Shown here one piece after another: positions 9,592 through 17,076 of a DNA stretch of 64,000 bases (its first letter is position 1; each line of letters begins with the position of its first letter). The translations under genes were made by a program, and so were the position numbers. The DNA is from G963662905 sp965230045. GTDB lineage: Bacteria; Bacteroidota; Bacteroidia; Bacteroidales; WRLA01. Below the pieces are notes generated by a model that was given only the letters and a program-made list of their open reading frames with translations, was not told the DNA's origin and did no database searches. The stretch lies in contig OZ245940.1 in NCBI GenBank assembly GCA_965230045.1, positions 4,650,001 through 4,714,000 of the forward strand, in the 5' to 3' direction.

Positions 9592-10371
9592 ATGGATATC
9601 AAAGCAATAGAATTTTCAAGTTTTGCGATTTACTATTTCCTGCTTTTGGCGGTAATCCTGTTTTTTATTTTCAGGTTGCTACATAAAACCAGCAGGGTCC
9701 TTCCCTTTCGCCCGGGAATAAACCGCAAAATATCCGGTGCTATGCCCATGCTTGAGCTGGCCTGCTGGATTGTTTATTTTGTGTGGGGCATACAGTTTTT
9801 TTCCCACAACAACCATCTTTATTCGGGCGGATTGTTTGTAATCCTGATCCTTTTGGCCTTATGGTTTATCTGGCAGGTTTTCAAGGATTTTATTGCCGGC
9901 GCTATTTTTCGTATCAGCAAGGATTTCAATAAAAACGAGATCATCCGTATTGGTGAATACAAAGGGAAAATTGAAAAATTTGGCCTGCATGAGCTAATCC
10001 TGGAAACCGAAGCCGGCGAACATATTTACCTGCCCTATTCGAGCCTGAGCAATAAAGCCATTATCAAATCCAATCCGGCAGAGATGATTCGTGCCTATAC
10101 TTTCCGCCTGCTTGATGCCCAAAGCAAAAACATCAGCGAAGCCCAGCAATCCATCCTTAAAAACCTCATCAGCCTGCCCTGGACATCTTTAACAAAAACG
10201 CCCCAGCTGTCGTTTCGCGAACGGACAGAAAACGGACTTCTGTTTGAAGTGACATTTTATACCTACGAACCCGACACATATTTTAAAACCATTGACGAAT
10301 TAAGCACTAATTATCAAATTATTACAGCACGAAAGGATGATGAACAAAAGCTCGTTCAAAAAGGTTTCTAA
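9592..10371 (+). CDS. MscS-family mechanosensitive channel
   Basis: 259 residues. Three hydrophobic segments lie at ~12-32, 52-72 and 80-100. The third runs into the pore/beta junction F-I-A-G-A-I-F-R, followed by the MscS beta domain (IRIGEYKGKIEKFGL, then an ETEAGEHIYLPYSSL stretch ending in N-K-A-I-I) and an alpha/beta C-terminal part. Such channels release solutes or ions when membrane tension rises. It is shorter than E. coli MscS (286 residues) but has its core. Its place 46 bp after the SLC12-ATPase fusion suggests joint expression and a shared role in ion balance or turgor. Confidence 0.85.
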   Translation: MDIKAIEFSSFAIYYFLLLAVILFFIFRLLHKTSRVLPFRPGINRKISGAMPMLELACWIVYFVWGIQFFSHNNHLYSGGLFVILILLALWFIWQVFKDFIAGAIFRISKDFNKNEIIRIGEYKGKIEKFGLHELILETEAGEHIYLPYSSLSNKAIIKSNPAEMIRAYTFRLLDAQSKNISEAQQSILKNLISLPWTSLTKTPQLSFRERTENGLLFEVTFYTYEPDTYFKTIDELSTNYQIITARKDDEQKLVQKGF

Positions 10372-10396
10372 TAAAATTGATATTTTTGCAGCGCTT

Positions 10397-10577
10397 TTAA
10401 CCTGATTAATTCATGAAATTTCGTCATGAGAGCACAAAACGCAATAAGAGAAAGGGAGCGCATATTTTTGGCGCACAGGAATAGCCATAGCTATTTTGAG
10501 CACCAAAAAGATAGCATTCCTTTCTATTGCAGCGGTTTGTGCTCGCAATAGAATATTTTATGAATTATTCAGGTTAA
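10397..10577. repeat. 181-bp imperfect palindrome (MITE-like element)
   Basis: The ends read TTAACCTGATTAATTCATGA on the left and the near-exact reverse complement on the right. Self-complementarity continues to the centre, where AATAGC-CATA-GCTATT closes the hairpin at 10480-10495. Internal arms such as GAGCACAAA (left) and TTTGTGCTC (right) pair. It has no coding capacity and fills most of the gap between the MscS and DAK2-DegV genes. It could be a miniature inverted-repeat element. If transcribed it would fold into one long stem and could act as a processing or termination site. Confidence 0.8.
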
Positions 10578-10633
10578 GAGAGTACACAGATTAAAATTCC
10601 AGACAAATTGGAAGTTTCATCAAAATTCAATCA

Positions 10634-12430
10634 ATGAACCTAAGCAACCCCAATAATAGCCTCGACGGCAAAGGGCTGTATTACAGTTTCCTGGCCGGGG
10701 CACAACGTATTTTCGACCATCAGTCACACCTAAATAAAATCAATGTTTTTCCGGTAGCTGATGCAGATACAGGCACCAACCTTGCCAGTACAATGCGCTC
10801 CATTGTTGATACCCATATCCCTACCGACAACCTGAAAATTACGGCCGCAGCCCTTGCAGATGCCGCTTTGGTCGGAGCACGGGGCAACAGTGGGATTATT
10901 TTCGCACAATTCCTTTATGGCTTCAGCAATGAAATCAATAATTCCGAAAGCATCAACACACAAAGCTTCGCCGATATCCTCAAAAAATCAGTGAGTTATG
11001 CCTACGAAGCCATCAGCAACCCACGCGAAGGCACCATGATTACGGTTATCCGCGAATGGGCTGATTCGGTATATGAGTTGAAAGATAAATTGGATGATTT
11101 TACTGAGCTGATCAAAAACTCCTACCGCTCTGCGCAGCAAAGCCTTAAAGAAACCACAGACAAGCTTGAAGAACTGGCCAAAGCCAATGTAGTGGATGCC
11201 GGTGCCAAAGGTTTTGTTTATTTCCTCGAAGGGATGATCGATTTCTTCGGGCATGGCGAAATCAAGAAAATACTCCAATCGCGAAATGTATTGAAAGTCA
11301 AAAGCTTTGATGAAATTTCGCACGACAATCCACAATTTCGCTATTGCACAGAAGCGCTGATCAATGGTGTGGAAATTGACAAACTCCAATTGCGCAATAA
11401 AATTGAACCGCTGGGCGACAGCCTGGTTATTGCCGGTTCCAAAGAAAAGATCAGGATCCACATACATACCGATGACCCCTCCTACCTTTTTGAGCAGGTA
11501 CGTAATTTTGGACAAATAGCATACCAAAAGGTAGATGATATGGTTTTCCAGAACCACATTGCCACAAGCCGCCTTGCAAAAACGGCCATTGTCACCGATT
11601 CGACCAGCGACCTGCCCCGCGCATTGCTCGATAAGCATCAGATACATGTGGTGCCTTTGAGCCTTCATATGGACGGGCACCTATTCCTGGATGGCGTCAC
11701 ACTTTCACCGGAGCAGTTTTACAGGAACCTGCCCAATGCAAGCATCTATCCTTCCTCTGCCCAGCCTTCATTTAAGGAATTTACTAATAAATACGCCTAT
11801 CTTTCAACGCATTACGACAACATCATTGCCCTGCACATCAGCGGAGCATTGAGCGGTACTTTCAGCAACAGCACTAAAGCGGCCCGCACCATCCAAACAC
11901 AAACAAAAACGCCCATTCATGTTGTGGATTCTCTGAGGACTTCTGCTTCACTGGGATTGCAGGTTTTGCGCCTGGCCCGCGAAATTGAAGCCGGGATGAG
12001 CTACGAAGATGCCATCATCAATGCCGAAACCTGGAAGAAAAAAGTGGGCATCTGGGTAACCAGCAAAACAATTAAATATCTGGTCAGAAGCGGACGCGTC
12101 AGCCCAATGAAAGGTGCTATTGCCAAAGCTTTGGGTGTAAAGCCCATTGTTAGTGTGGATCATGAAGGCAAAGCCTATCAGTTTGGAAAGCCTTTTACCG
12201 AGAAAGAAAGCATGAAAAAAGTAATGCGCTCTGCAGAAAAATTTATGAAACAGGGCAAAATATGGGGATATTCTGTTACCAATGCAGAAAACCAAAAAGC
12301 CGCAGACTGGTACATTAAAAAGATGCAGGAACATACAGGCAAAGATCCGGAATTTGTAGGGCCGGGCTCACCCGTGCTGGGAACAACTGTAGGCCCTGGC
12401 GTTGTAAGCCTGAATATTATGCTGGATTAA
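10634..12430 (+). CDS. DAK2-DegV fusion, fatty-acid kinase FakA/FakB-like
   Basis: 598 residues. The N-terminal ~200 residues form a DAK2/DhaL domain with the nucleotide/metal motif around NVFPVADADTGTNL and a conserved GARGNSG. A linker domain follows. From ~residue 316 (TAIVTDSTSDLP) the protein is a DegV domain with an ALHISGALSGTF lipid-binding stretch and an SGRVSPMKGAIA segment. In Firmicutes FakA (DAK2) phosphorylates fatty acids held by FakB (DegV) on separate chains. Here kinase-like and carrier-like parts are in one polypeptide, as in other Bacteroidota. Fatty-acid phosphorylation is therefore likely but not proven. A hairpin terminator follows directly. Confidence 0.88.
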   Translation: MNLSNPNNSLDGKGLYYSFLAGAQRIFDHQSHLNKINVFPVADADTGTNLASTMRSIVDTHIPTDNLKITAAALADAALVGARGNSGIIFAQFLYGFSNEINNSESINTQSFADILKKSVSYAYEAISNPREGTMITVIREWADSVYELKDKLDDFTELIKNSYRSAQQSLKETTDKLEELAKANVVDAGAKGFVYFLEGMIDFFGHGEIKKILQSRNVLKVKSFDEISHDNPQFRYCTEALINGVEIDKLQLRNKIEPLGDSLVIAGSKEKIRIHIHTDDPSYLFEQVRNFGQIAYQKVDDMVFQNHIATSRLAKTAIVTDSTSDLPRALLDKHQIHVVPLSLHMDGHLFLDGVTLSPEQFYRNLPNASIYPSSAQPSFKEFTNKYAYLSTHYDNIIALHISGALSGTFSNSTKAARTIQTQTKTPIHVVDSLRTSASLGLQVLRLAREIEAGMSYEDAIINAETWKKKVGIWVTSKTIKYLVRSGRVSPMKGAIAKALGVKPIVSVDHEGKAYQFGKPFTEKESMKKVMRSAEKFMKQGKIWGYSVTNAENQKAADWYIKKMQEHTGKDPEFVGPGSPVLGTTVGPGVVSLNIMLD

Positions 12431-12442
12431 AAATCAAAGCAC

Positions 12443-12483
12443 AAAAAAAATCCTGCTACTCAATAAGAAAAGCAGGATTTTTT
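12443..12483. terminator. Bidirectional terminator between the DAK2-DegV gene and pepD
   Basis: AAATCCTGCT pairs with AGCAGGATTT around a 13-base loop, with an A-run before and a T-run after. It can serve both converging genes. Confidence 0.8.
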
Positions 12484-12494
12484 ATGGGACTATA

Positions 12495-13961
12495 TTATTC
12501 CTTTTCAGGAATATTTTTCAATACATCTATAGTTAAATCCCAGAATTTCCGGGTTGTTTCGATATTGATCTTTTCATCGGGCGAGTGGGCGTTCTTAATC
12601 GTTGGACCAAAGCTGATCATATCCATATAGGGATATTTCTCCAGGAAAAGGCCGCATTCCAAACCTGCATGGATAGAGCGGACAATTGGCTTTTTGCCGA
12701 AAAGTTTTTCGTAAGAAGCCGCCGTAATATTCGCAATTTCAGAATCCGGGTTTGGCGCCCATCCGGGATAGCCATCAGAATGCTCCACTTCAGCTCCTGC
12801 CAAATGAAAAACTGCATGTACCATGGCGGCAATATCATTTTTCGCAGAATTCAGGTCACTGCGCTGGCTGGTTGTGACAAAGATTTTGTTGCCTTCGATA
12901 AATTTCACGGAAGCCAGATTGGTAGAGGTTTCCACCATGCCCGGCATACGCTGGCTCATCGCATGAACACCATGTGGGCAGGCATAGAGTGCGTTCAGGA
13001 GTCTGTCCTGTGCATCAGCATCCATTACCCATTCGGGCATATCTGTTTTTTCCAGGCCCATCTTAAAATTGGGTTCTGTTTTCTCCAGCTCAAAGGCAAT
13101 TTCCTTTGCATAAGCTTTAAAAACGCCTTCAAATTTTTCAGCAGTATTCGAAGGAACGCATACTACGGCAAATGCTTCGCGTGGAATGGCATTGCGCAGG
13201 TTTCCGCCATCAAAATCATGAAGGCGCAAACCAAACTCCCCTTGTGTGTTCCAAAGGAAACGGTTCAGGATTTTATTGCTGTTGCCCAGTCCTTTATCAA
13301 TTTCATCGCCGGAATGGCCGCCACGAAGACCGGTTACGCTTAATTTATAGGCCACATAGCTTTTGGGTACTGCTTCTGCTTCATAGCTCAATGTTGCCAA
13401 TGTATCCACACCTCCGGCGCAGCCAATAAACAATTCACCTTCATCTTCCGAATCGAGGTTGAGGAGGATTTTCCCTTCCATAAAACCCGGTTGCAGGGCA
13501 AAAGCGCCACTCAATCCTGTTTCTTCATCAACGGTAAAAAGACATTCAATGGGGCCATGTTCGATATCGCTGGCAGTAAGCAAAGCCATTTGTGCGGCTA
13601 CACCAATGCCATCATCAGCGCCCAATGTGGTTCCTTTGGCTTTTACCCATTCGCCGTCAATCCAGGGGATGATCGGATCCACATCAAAATCATGCTCCAC
13701 ATCGGAGTTTTTCTCGCAAACCATATCAATATGGCTTTGAAGGATGACCGTTTTGCGGTTTTCATAGCCCGGGCTGGCCGCTTTGGAAATCAAAACATTT
13801 CCAATTTCATCCCTTTTGGCGTCAAGATTATTCTTTTTAGCAAAATCGAGGAGGAAATCCCTGATTTTGTCTTCTTTTTTAGAAGGCCGTGGAACCTGGC
13901 AGATATCTTCAAAATATCCCCATACAGATTTTGGTTCCAGTTCATTTAAAATACGTTCCAT
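12495..13961 (-). CDS. pepD: Aminoacyl-histidine dipeptidase / cytosol non-specific dipeptidase
   Basis: 488 residues, the normal size for PepD (M20C metallopeptidase). Metal-site motifs are visible in order: SHIDMVCE, GADDGIGVA, VDEETGLSG and LDSEDEGE, with a later RGGHSGDEI and a C-terminal stretch with an active-site-like His (GPTIKNAHSPDE). It hydrolyses a broad range of dipeptides including Xaa-His in the cytosol, using two zinc ions. The gene starts 16 bp after the stop of the HD-domain gene on the same strand, so the two are probably co-transcribed. Confidence 0.95.
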   Translation of the reverse strand: MERILNELEPKSVWGYFEDICQVPRPSKKEDKIRDFLLDFAKKNNLDAKRDEIGNVLISKAASPGYENRKTVILQSHIDMVCEKNSDVEHDFDVDPIIPWIDGEWVKAKGTTLGADDGIGVAAQMALLTASDIEHGPIECLFTVDEETGLSGAFALQPGFMEGKILLNLDSEDEGELFIGCAGGVDTLATLSYEAEAVPKSYVAYKLSVTGLRGGHSGDEIDKGLGNSNKILNRFLWNTQGEFGLRLHDFDGGNLRNAIPREAFAVVCVPSNTAEKFEGVFKAYAKEIAFELEKTEPNFKMGLEKTDMPEWVMDADAQDRLLNALYACPHGVHAMSQRMPGMVETSTNLASVKFIEGNKIFVTTSQRSDLNSAKNDIAAMVHAVFHLAGAEVEHSDGYPGWAPNPDSEIANITAASYEKLFGKKPIVRSIHAGLECGLFLEKYPYMDMISFGPTIKNAHSPDEKINIETTRKFWDLTIDVLKNIPEKE

Positions 13962-13977
13962 AAAATATATTTTCGGT

Positions 13978-14595
13978 TTATCTTCCTGATATAATCAATT
14001 CCAGCTTTTGCATATTGTGCGCTTTGCCGTTTTTGTACTTTTCGATGGCATATTCCGAAAAGAAATGATGCTGGATCAAAAAAGCAAGACTACTTTTTAC
14101 AAAATCGAAATACGGATGCTCCTGCCCCAGCACATCCAGCCACTCTTCCCTCAGGCGCAGTGATTTCTCCAGAAAATCTTCCCTTCCCAAATGCAGCATA
14201 TCTGCATCGCAAACCAGTTGCGCTTCATAAGTTGTTGGATTTTGTGGCGTTCGGGTAGCATCGATACAAAGCTGCACTTCGCGGATGAAATCGGGAGCTG
14301 CTTTATTGCTCAGAAAATCGGCAGCAATCTCCATACTGTAGCGCTCGTGGTCTTTATAAGATTTCACAAATCCTGTATCATGAAACCAGGCTGCAATCAG
14401 CACAATGGCCCTTGATTGCTTTCCACATCCGGATTCGCGGGTTATTTCCAAAGCATTTTTCACCACATCTTCCGTATGTGCGATATTATGATACACATAA
14501 TTGGCAGGTATTTTCCGATGAAGCAAAAGGCGGACAAAGGCTTCAGTTTCGTGGAGCAGCGATGTAAGCGGATCCGTTTTCAATGGTTTAGTCAT
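13978..14595 (-). CDS. HD-domain phosphohydrolase-like protein
   Basis: 205 residues with an HD-domain metal site: YHNIAHTEDVV supplies the first His, AAWFHDTG the HD pair, and CDADML a downstream Asp. HD proteins of this size hydrolyse phosphate esters, often of nucleotides, but the substrate cannot be inferred. There is no signal peptide. It lies just upstream of pepD in the same direction and divergently from the DUF4342 gene, ~90 bp away. Confidence 0.8.
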   Translation of the reverse strand: MTKPLKTDPLTSLLHETEAFVRLLLHRKIPANYVYHNIAHTEDVVKNALEITRESGCGKQSRAIVLIAAWFHDTGFVKSYKDHERYSMEIAADFLSNKAAPDFIREVQLCIDATRTPQNPTTYEAQLVCDADMLHLGREDFLEKSLRLREEWLDVLGQEHPYFDFVKSSLAFLIQHHFFSEYAIEKYKNGKAHNMQKLELIISGR

Positions 14596-14688
14596 AGTTG
14601 AGCGAATTTACAGAAATTTATGGTTAATGAGGGGCAATTTTTCGAAAAAGCTTGTGTATCTTTATCAAAAATTACTAAAACAAACAAA

Positions 14689-14922
14689 ATGAGCGAATTT
14701 AAAGTACATGCTGATAATCTGGTCAGCAAAGTGAAAGAAATAATCCACGAAGGCAATGTACGCAGGATTATCATTAAAAATGAAGAAGGCAAAACTTATC
14801 TTGAAATCCCTGTAACGGTTGGACTTGCAGGTGTTCTGCTGGCACCCATCCTGGCGGCAATAGGCGCTTTGGCAGCAGTAGCAGCAAATTTCACTGTTGA
14901 AATTATCCGCAGGGACGACTAA
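14689..14922 (+). CDS. DUF4342 small membrane-associated protein
   Basis: 77 residues starting MSEFKVHADNLV. An amphipathic N-terminal half (VRRIIIKNEEGKTYLEIPV) is followed by a hydrophobic Ala/Leu-rich segment (~47-67) and a short charged tail, the DUF4342 layout. Function is unknown. A 5' extension to 14620 exists but looks non-coding. The stop codon TAA (14920-14922) overlaps, on the other strand, the stop of a truncated zinc-ribbon gene (CTA at 14919-14921). The intact convergent pair has the same tail-to-tail overlap at 15777-15780, so this junction is ancestral. Confidence 0.8.
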   Translation: MSEFKVHADNLVSKVKEIIHEGNVRRIIIKNEEGKTYLEIPVTVGLAGVLLAPILAAIGALAAVAANFTVEIIRRDD

Positions 14923-15034
14923 ACAACAATTTTCTGTATCGCCCCCTGATTAAGTTTGATGGCCGGCTGGCCGTTGATCAGGCTTTCGGGCCCGCAAACG
15001 GATTGGCATGAAGGGCACAGCTACTGTGCATTTT
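14871..15034. repeat. Direct duplication, copy 1 (164 bp)
   Basis: It aligns without gaps to 15729-15892, offset 858 bp, with 14 mismatches by eye (~91% identity). It contains the intact 3' end of the DUF4342 gene and the 3' end only of the convergent zinc-ribbon gene. Confidence 0.9.
14919..15030 (-). pseudogene. 3' remnant of a second zinc-ribbon gene
   Basis: Read on the minus strand this is the last ~33 codons of the protein encoded intact at 15777-16025 (LCPSCQSVCGPESLINGQ and onward to KIVV). Just upstream, the codon matching Trp in the intact gene (TGG at 15879-15881) is TAG here (15021-15023). No 5' part is present, so it cannot be functional. Confidence 0.85.
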
Positions 15035-15124
15035 TTTGTTTTCCAGATCAAACCCCTATCTTTAACATTGAGTGGTAGCAAAACATTACGTTTTTAAATA
15101 TACAGCATGCTCTGGTCGCTATTA

Positions 15125-15340
15125 ATATTCCTTTTGTCTTGGCACAAAAGGAAACAAAAAGCCAAGTCAAAACAATGCTTCCCCCCGCTCTTCCCGATGC
15201 CAAGAATTTCCAATCAAAGTAGTGCCTCGTGCCTCGGCAAAGCTTGAGCCCTTTGATGGTAATTCTAAGCATCGGGAATTCACCCTCGTCCGGCCCGCTG
15301 TTTTAACTGCCCAGCCCGCGGTCTAAACGAGGATGATTTT
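15125..15340. repeat. Composite inverted-repeat element between the duplicated copies
   Basis: Several hairpins lie in a row: CCTTTTGT/ACAAAAGG (15130-15151); a long arm starting TTCCCGATGC (15191) that pairs through AGAATT and ATCAAAG with its complement ending at 15278; and CCTCGT (15284) with ACGAGG (15332). There is no coding potential. The pattern looks like a dispersed structured intergenic repeat, but I cannot confirm other copies from this window. Confidence 0.6.
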
Positions 15341-15350
15341 TGTTAAAAAG

Positions 15351-15386
15351 GAACATTCTGATTTAAAAAAATCATCAGAAGTGTTC
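15351..15386. repeat. Short hairpin
   Basis: GAACATTCTGAT pairs with ATCAGAAGTGTTC (one bulge) around an A-rich loop. It could serve as a terminator-like or repeat-end structure. Confidence 0.5.
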
Positions 15387-15406
15387 TCATAGCAGGCTGT
15401 TAATTA

Positions 15407-15529
15407 GTCTTTGCAAGAAAACGCCAAATACTGCGTTACTCTTGCCTTGAAAACAGTCATTTACCAGAGTAAACTCCTTGATTTTCAAGGCTGCGAAAGC
15501 CTTGCCTTTGACGTTTTCTTATCAAAGAC
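15407..15529. repeat. 123-bp imperfect palindrome
   Basis: It begins GTCTTTGCAAGAAAACG and ends with the near reverse complement CGTTTTCTTATCAAAGAC. The arms pair through CCTTGAAAA/TTTTCAAGG to a centre TTTAC-CAGA-GTAAA. No plausible gene lies inside. It lies between the two duplicated copies and is the likeliest mobile piece there. Confidence 0.7.
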
Positions 15530-15728
15530 TCAAAAAAAAAGGTGTTTTCTGGCAGGCACTAATTATAATTTCAGCAATACACAGATACATCTTCAATATA
15601 ACCCATTATTGCAAACAACAATCTCCCAAAATGAAAGCGAGACGCCAAATTTTAAATTAAGAATCGTCATAAAATATTGATATTCTGATAATTAATTTTT
15701 ATAACTGCTTGTAATCCTTAAAGCAGGA

Positions 15729-15780
15729 GGCAGCAGTGGCAGCAAATTTCACCCTTGAAATTATCCGCAAAGACGACTAA
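15729..15780 (+). pseudogene. 3' remnant of a second DUF4342 gene
   Basis: The frame reads AAVAANFTLEIIRKDD and stop, matching the end of the intact DUF4342 protein with two conservative changes (V to L, R to K). Upstream in frame there is a stop within a few codons and no homology to the rest of the gene. Confidence 0.8.
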
Positions 15781-15892
15781 ACAACAATTTTCCGAATAGC
15801 CCCCTGATTAAGTTTGATGGCCGGCTGGCCGTTGATCAGGCTTTCGCGTCCGCAAACGCATTGGCATGAAGGGCAAAGCCACTGTGCGTTTT
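15729..15892. repeat. Direct duplication, copy 2 (164 bp)
   Basis: Partner of 14871-15034. It holds the 3' end of the intact zinc-ribbon gene and a 3' scrap of DUF4342. Between the two copies lie ~690 bp of non-coding, hairpin-rich sequence. Confidence 0.9.
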
Positions 15893-16025
15893 GGGGATCA
15901 AAGAAGGCTGTGCTTTCTACAATTTTTGATTTGAACAGCTTTATCAGGCGTCCTTTGCCCGACTTCCGGTACACAAAAAGCCGCTGGCCGCAATTGCAGC
16001 TTACATCCACTTTTTTATCCTGCAT
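15777..16025 (-). CDS. Small Cys-rich (zinc-ribbon-like) protein
   Basis: 82 residues. Cysteines occur as S-C-N-C near the N-terminus and as L-C-P-S-C-Q-C-V-C-G in the middle, a spacing suited to zinc binding. A basic stretch (GKGRLIKLFKSK) lies between them. I do not recognise a named family. Its ATG overlaps the TGA stop of the upstream dehydrogenase gene (TGATG), which suggests translational coupling. Its own 3' end is part of the duplicated segment, and a truncated second copy lies at 14919-15030. Confidence 0.7.
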   Translation of the reverse strand: MQDKKVDVSCNCGQRLFVYRKSGKGRLIKLFKSKIVESTAFFDPQNAQWLCPSCQCVCGRESLINGQPAIKLNQGAIRKIVV

Positions 16026-16990
16026 CAGGAATTGGGATGATTTACCAGGCGCATTGTTTTTCCGGAAAGGAATGCCTGAATATTCTCCAAAACGATATCC
16101 AGCCTCAAATCCATTGCTTCTTTTGTGGCATAACCAATGTGCGGCATCAGCAAGGTATTTGGTGCAGCCAAAAGCGGATGATCCGGTTTTAATGGCGGTT
16201 CGTATTCATAAACATCAATGGCAGCACCCGCAATCTCCCCGGACATCAGGGCATCAGCCAATGCGCCATAATCCACCACGGCACCACGGGCCGTATTGAT
16301 CAGTATGGCATGTTTTGGCATCAGTTTCAGTTCCTTTTGCCCGATCAGATGTTTGCTTTCTGCTGTTAAAGGGAGATGAAGGCTCAGTACATCACTTTGG
16401 CGGCACAGATCCTCCAGGCTGCAATATTCAACGCCTGTTTTCAGGGCTTCTTCTTTTTGCGTACGGCTGTATGCCAATACTTTGCAACCAAAAGCCGCAG
16501 CAAGGCGGGCGGTTTCCAGCCCAATCATTCCGCTGCCCACAATCCCAAAAGTTTTTCCCTGCAGATTTGCACCCAAAAATCCGTTGCGGCTTCCGTTTTT
16601 GCGTGTTTCTAAATCCAGAGGCGTTATTTTCCGCAAAAGATCCAGCGCCATTGCAATGCTCAGCTCAGCAACAGCCGTAGTGGAAAAACCTGCTGCATTG
16701 CACACAGCGATTCCCATTTCATCGCAGGCGCTTAGGTCGATATGATCGAAACCTGTAAATGCGACATCAAGAAGTTTTAAGGACGGGCAGGCTTCGATCA
16801 CTTCTGCTCCAATCGGGATATTGGTCAAAACCGCTATTTCGGCATCAGCCATTCTTTCTTTCAGGATCTGGGGATTGGTTTCGCGTTTTTCAAAATAGCG
16901 CACATCATGTCCGGACTGCACCAATTCTGCAATAAAAGCGTCCATTTTTTCCTGGCCTACGCCAAGAGGTTCGAGTATTGAGATTTTCAT
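16025..16990 (-). CDS. D-isomer-specific 2-hydroxyacid dehydrogenase
   Basis: 321 residues, the usual length. The NAD-binding motif is GIVGSGMIGLETA. The catalytic Arg lies in INTARGAVVDY, the acidic partner in IDVYEYEPP, and the catalytic His in MPHIGYAT. It interconverts a 2-keto acid and a D-2-hydroxy acid with NAD(P)H in the cytosol. The specific substrate (glycerate, lactate or phosphoglycerate type) is not determined by sequence alone. ATG 16990 (MKISILEPLG) is preferred over an upstream codon at 17017, which adds only nine atypical residues. It overlaps the zinc-ribbon gene by its stop. Confidence 0.9.
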   Translation of the reverse strand: MKISILEPLGVGQEKMDAFIAELVQSGHDVRYFEKRETNPQILKERMADAEIAVLTNIPIGAEVIEACPSLKLLDVAFTGFDHIDLSACDEMGIAVCNAAGFSTTAVAELSIAMALDLLRKITPLDLETRKNGSRNGFLGANLQGKTFGIVGSGMIGLETARLAAAFGCKVLAYSRTQKEEALKTGVEYCSLEDLCRQSDVLSLHLPLTAESKHLIGQKELKLMPKHAILINTARGAVVDYGALADALMSGEIAGAAIDVYEYEPPLKPDHPLLAAPNTLLMPHIGYATKEAMDLRLDIVLENIQAFLSGKTMRLVNHPNS

Positions 16991-17076
16991 TTTTGCCGGT
17001 TTAAGGGTTCCTTGCATCTAAATTGCAAATATCCATAAAATGCAGAGGAAAAACCAGCGGTAATGACAGGAAGATA

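Noticed and set aside
15729..15780. Second DUF4342 gene
   Set aside because: Only the last ~16 codons are present, behind an in-frame stop.
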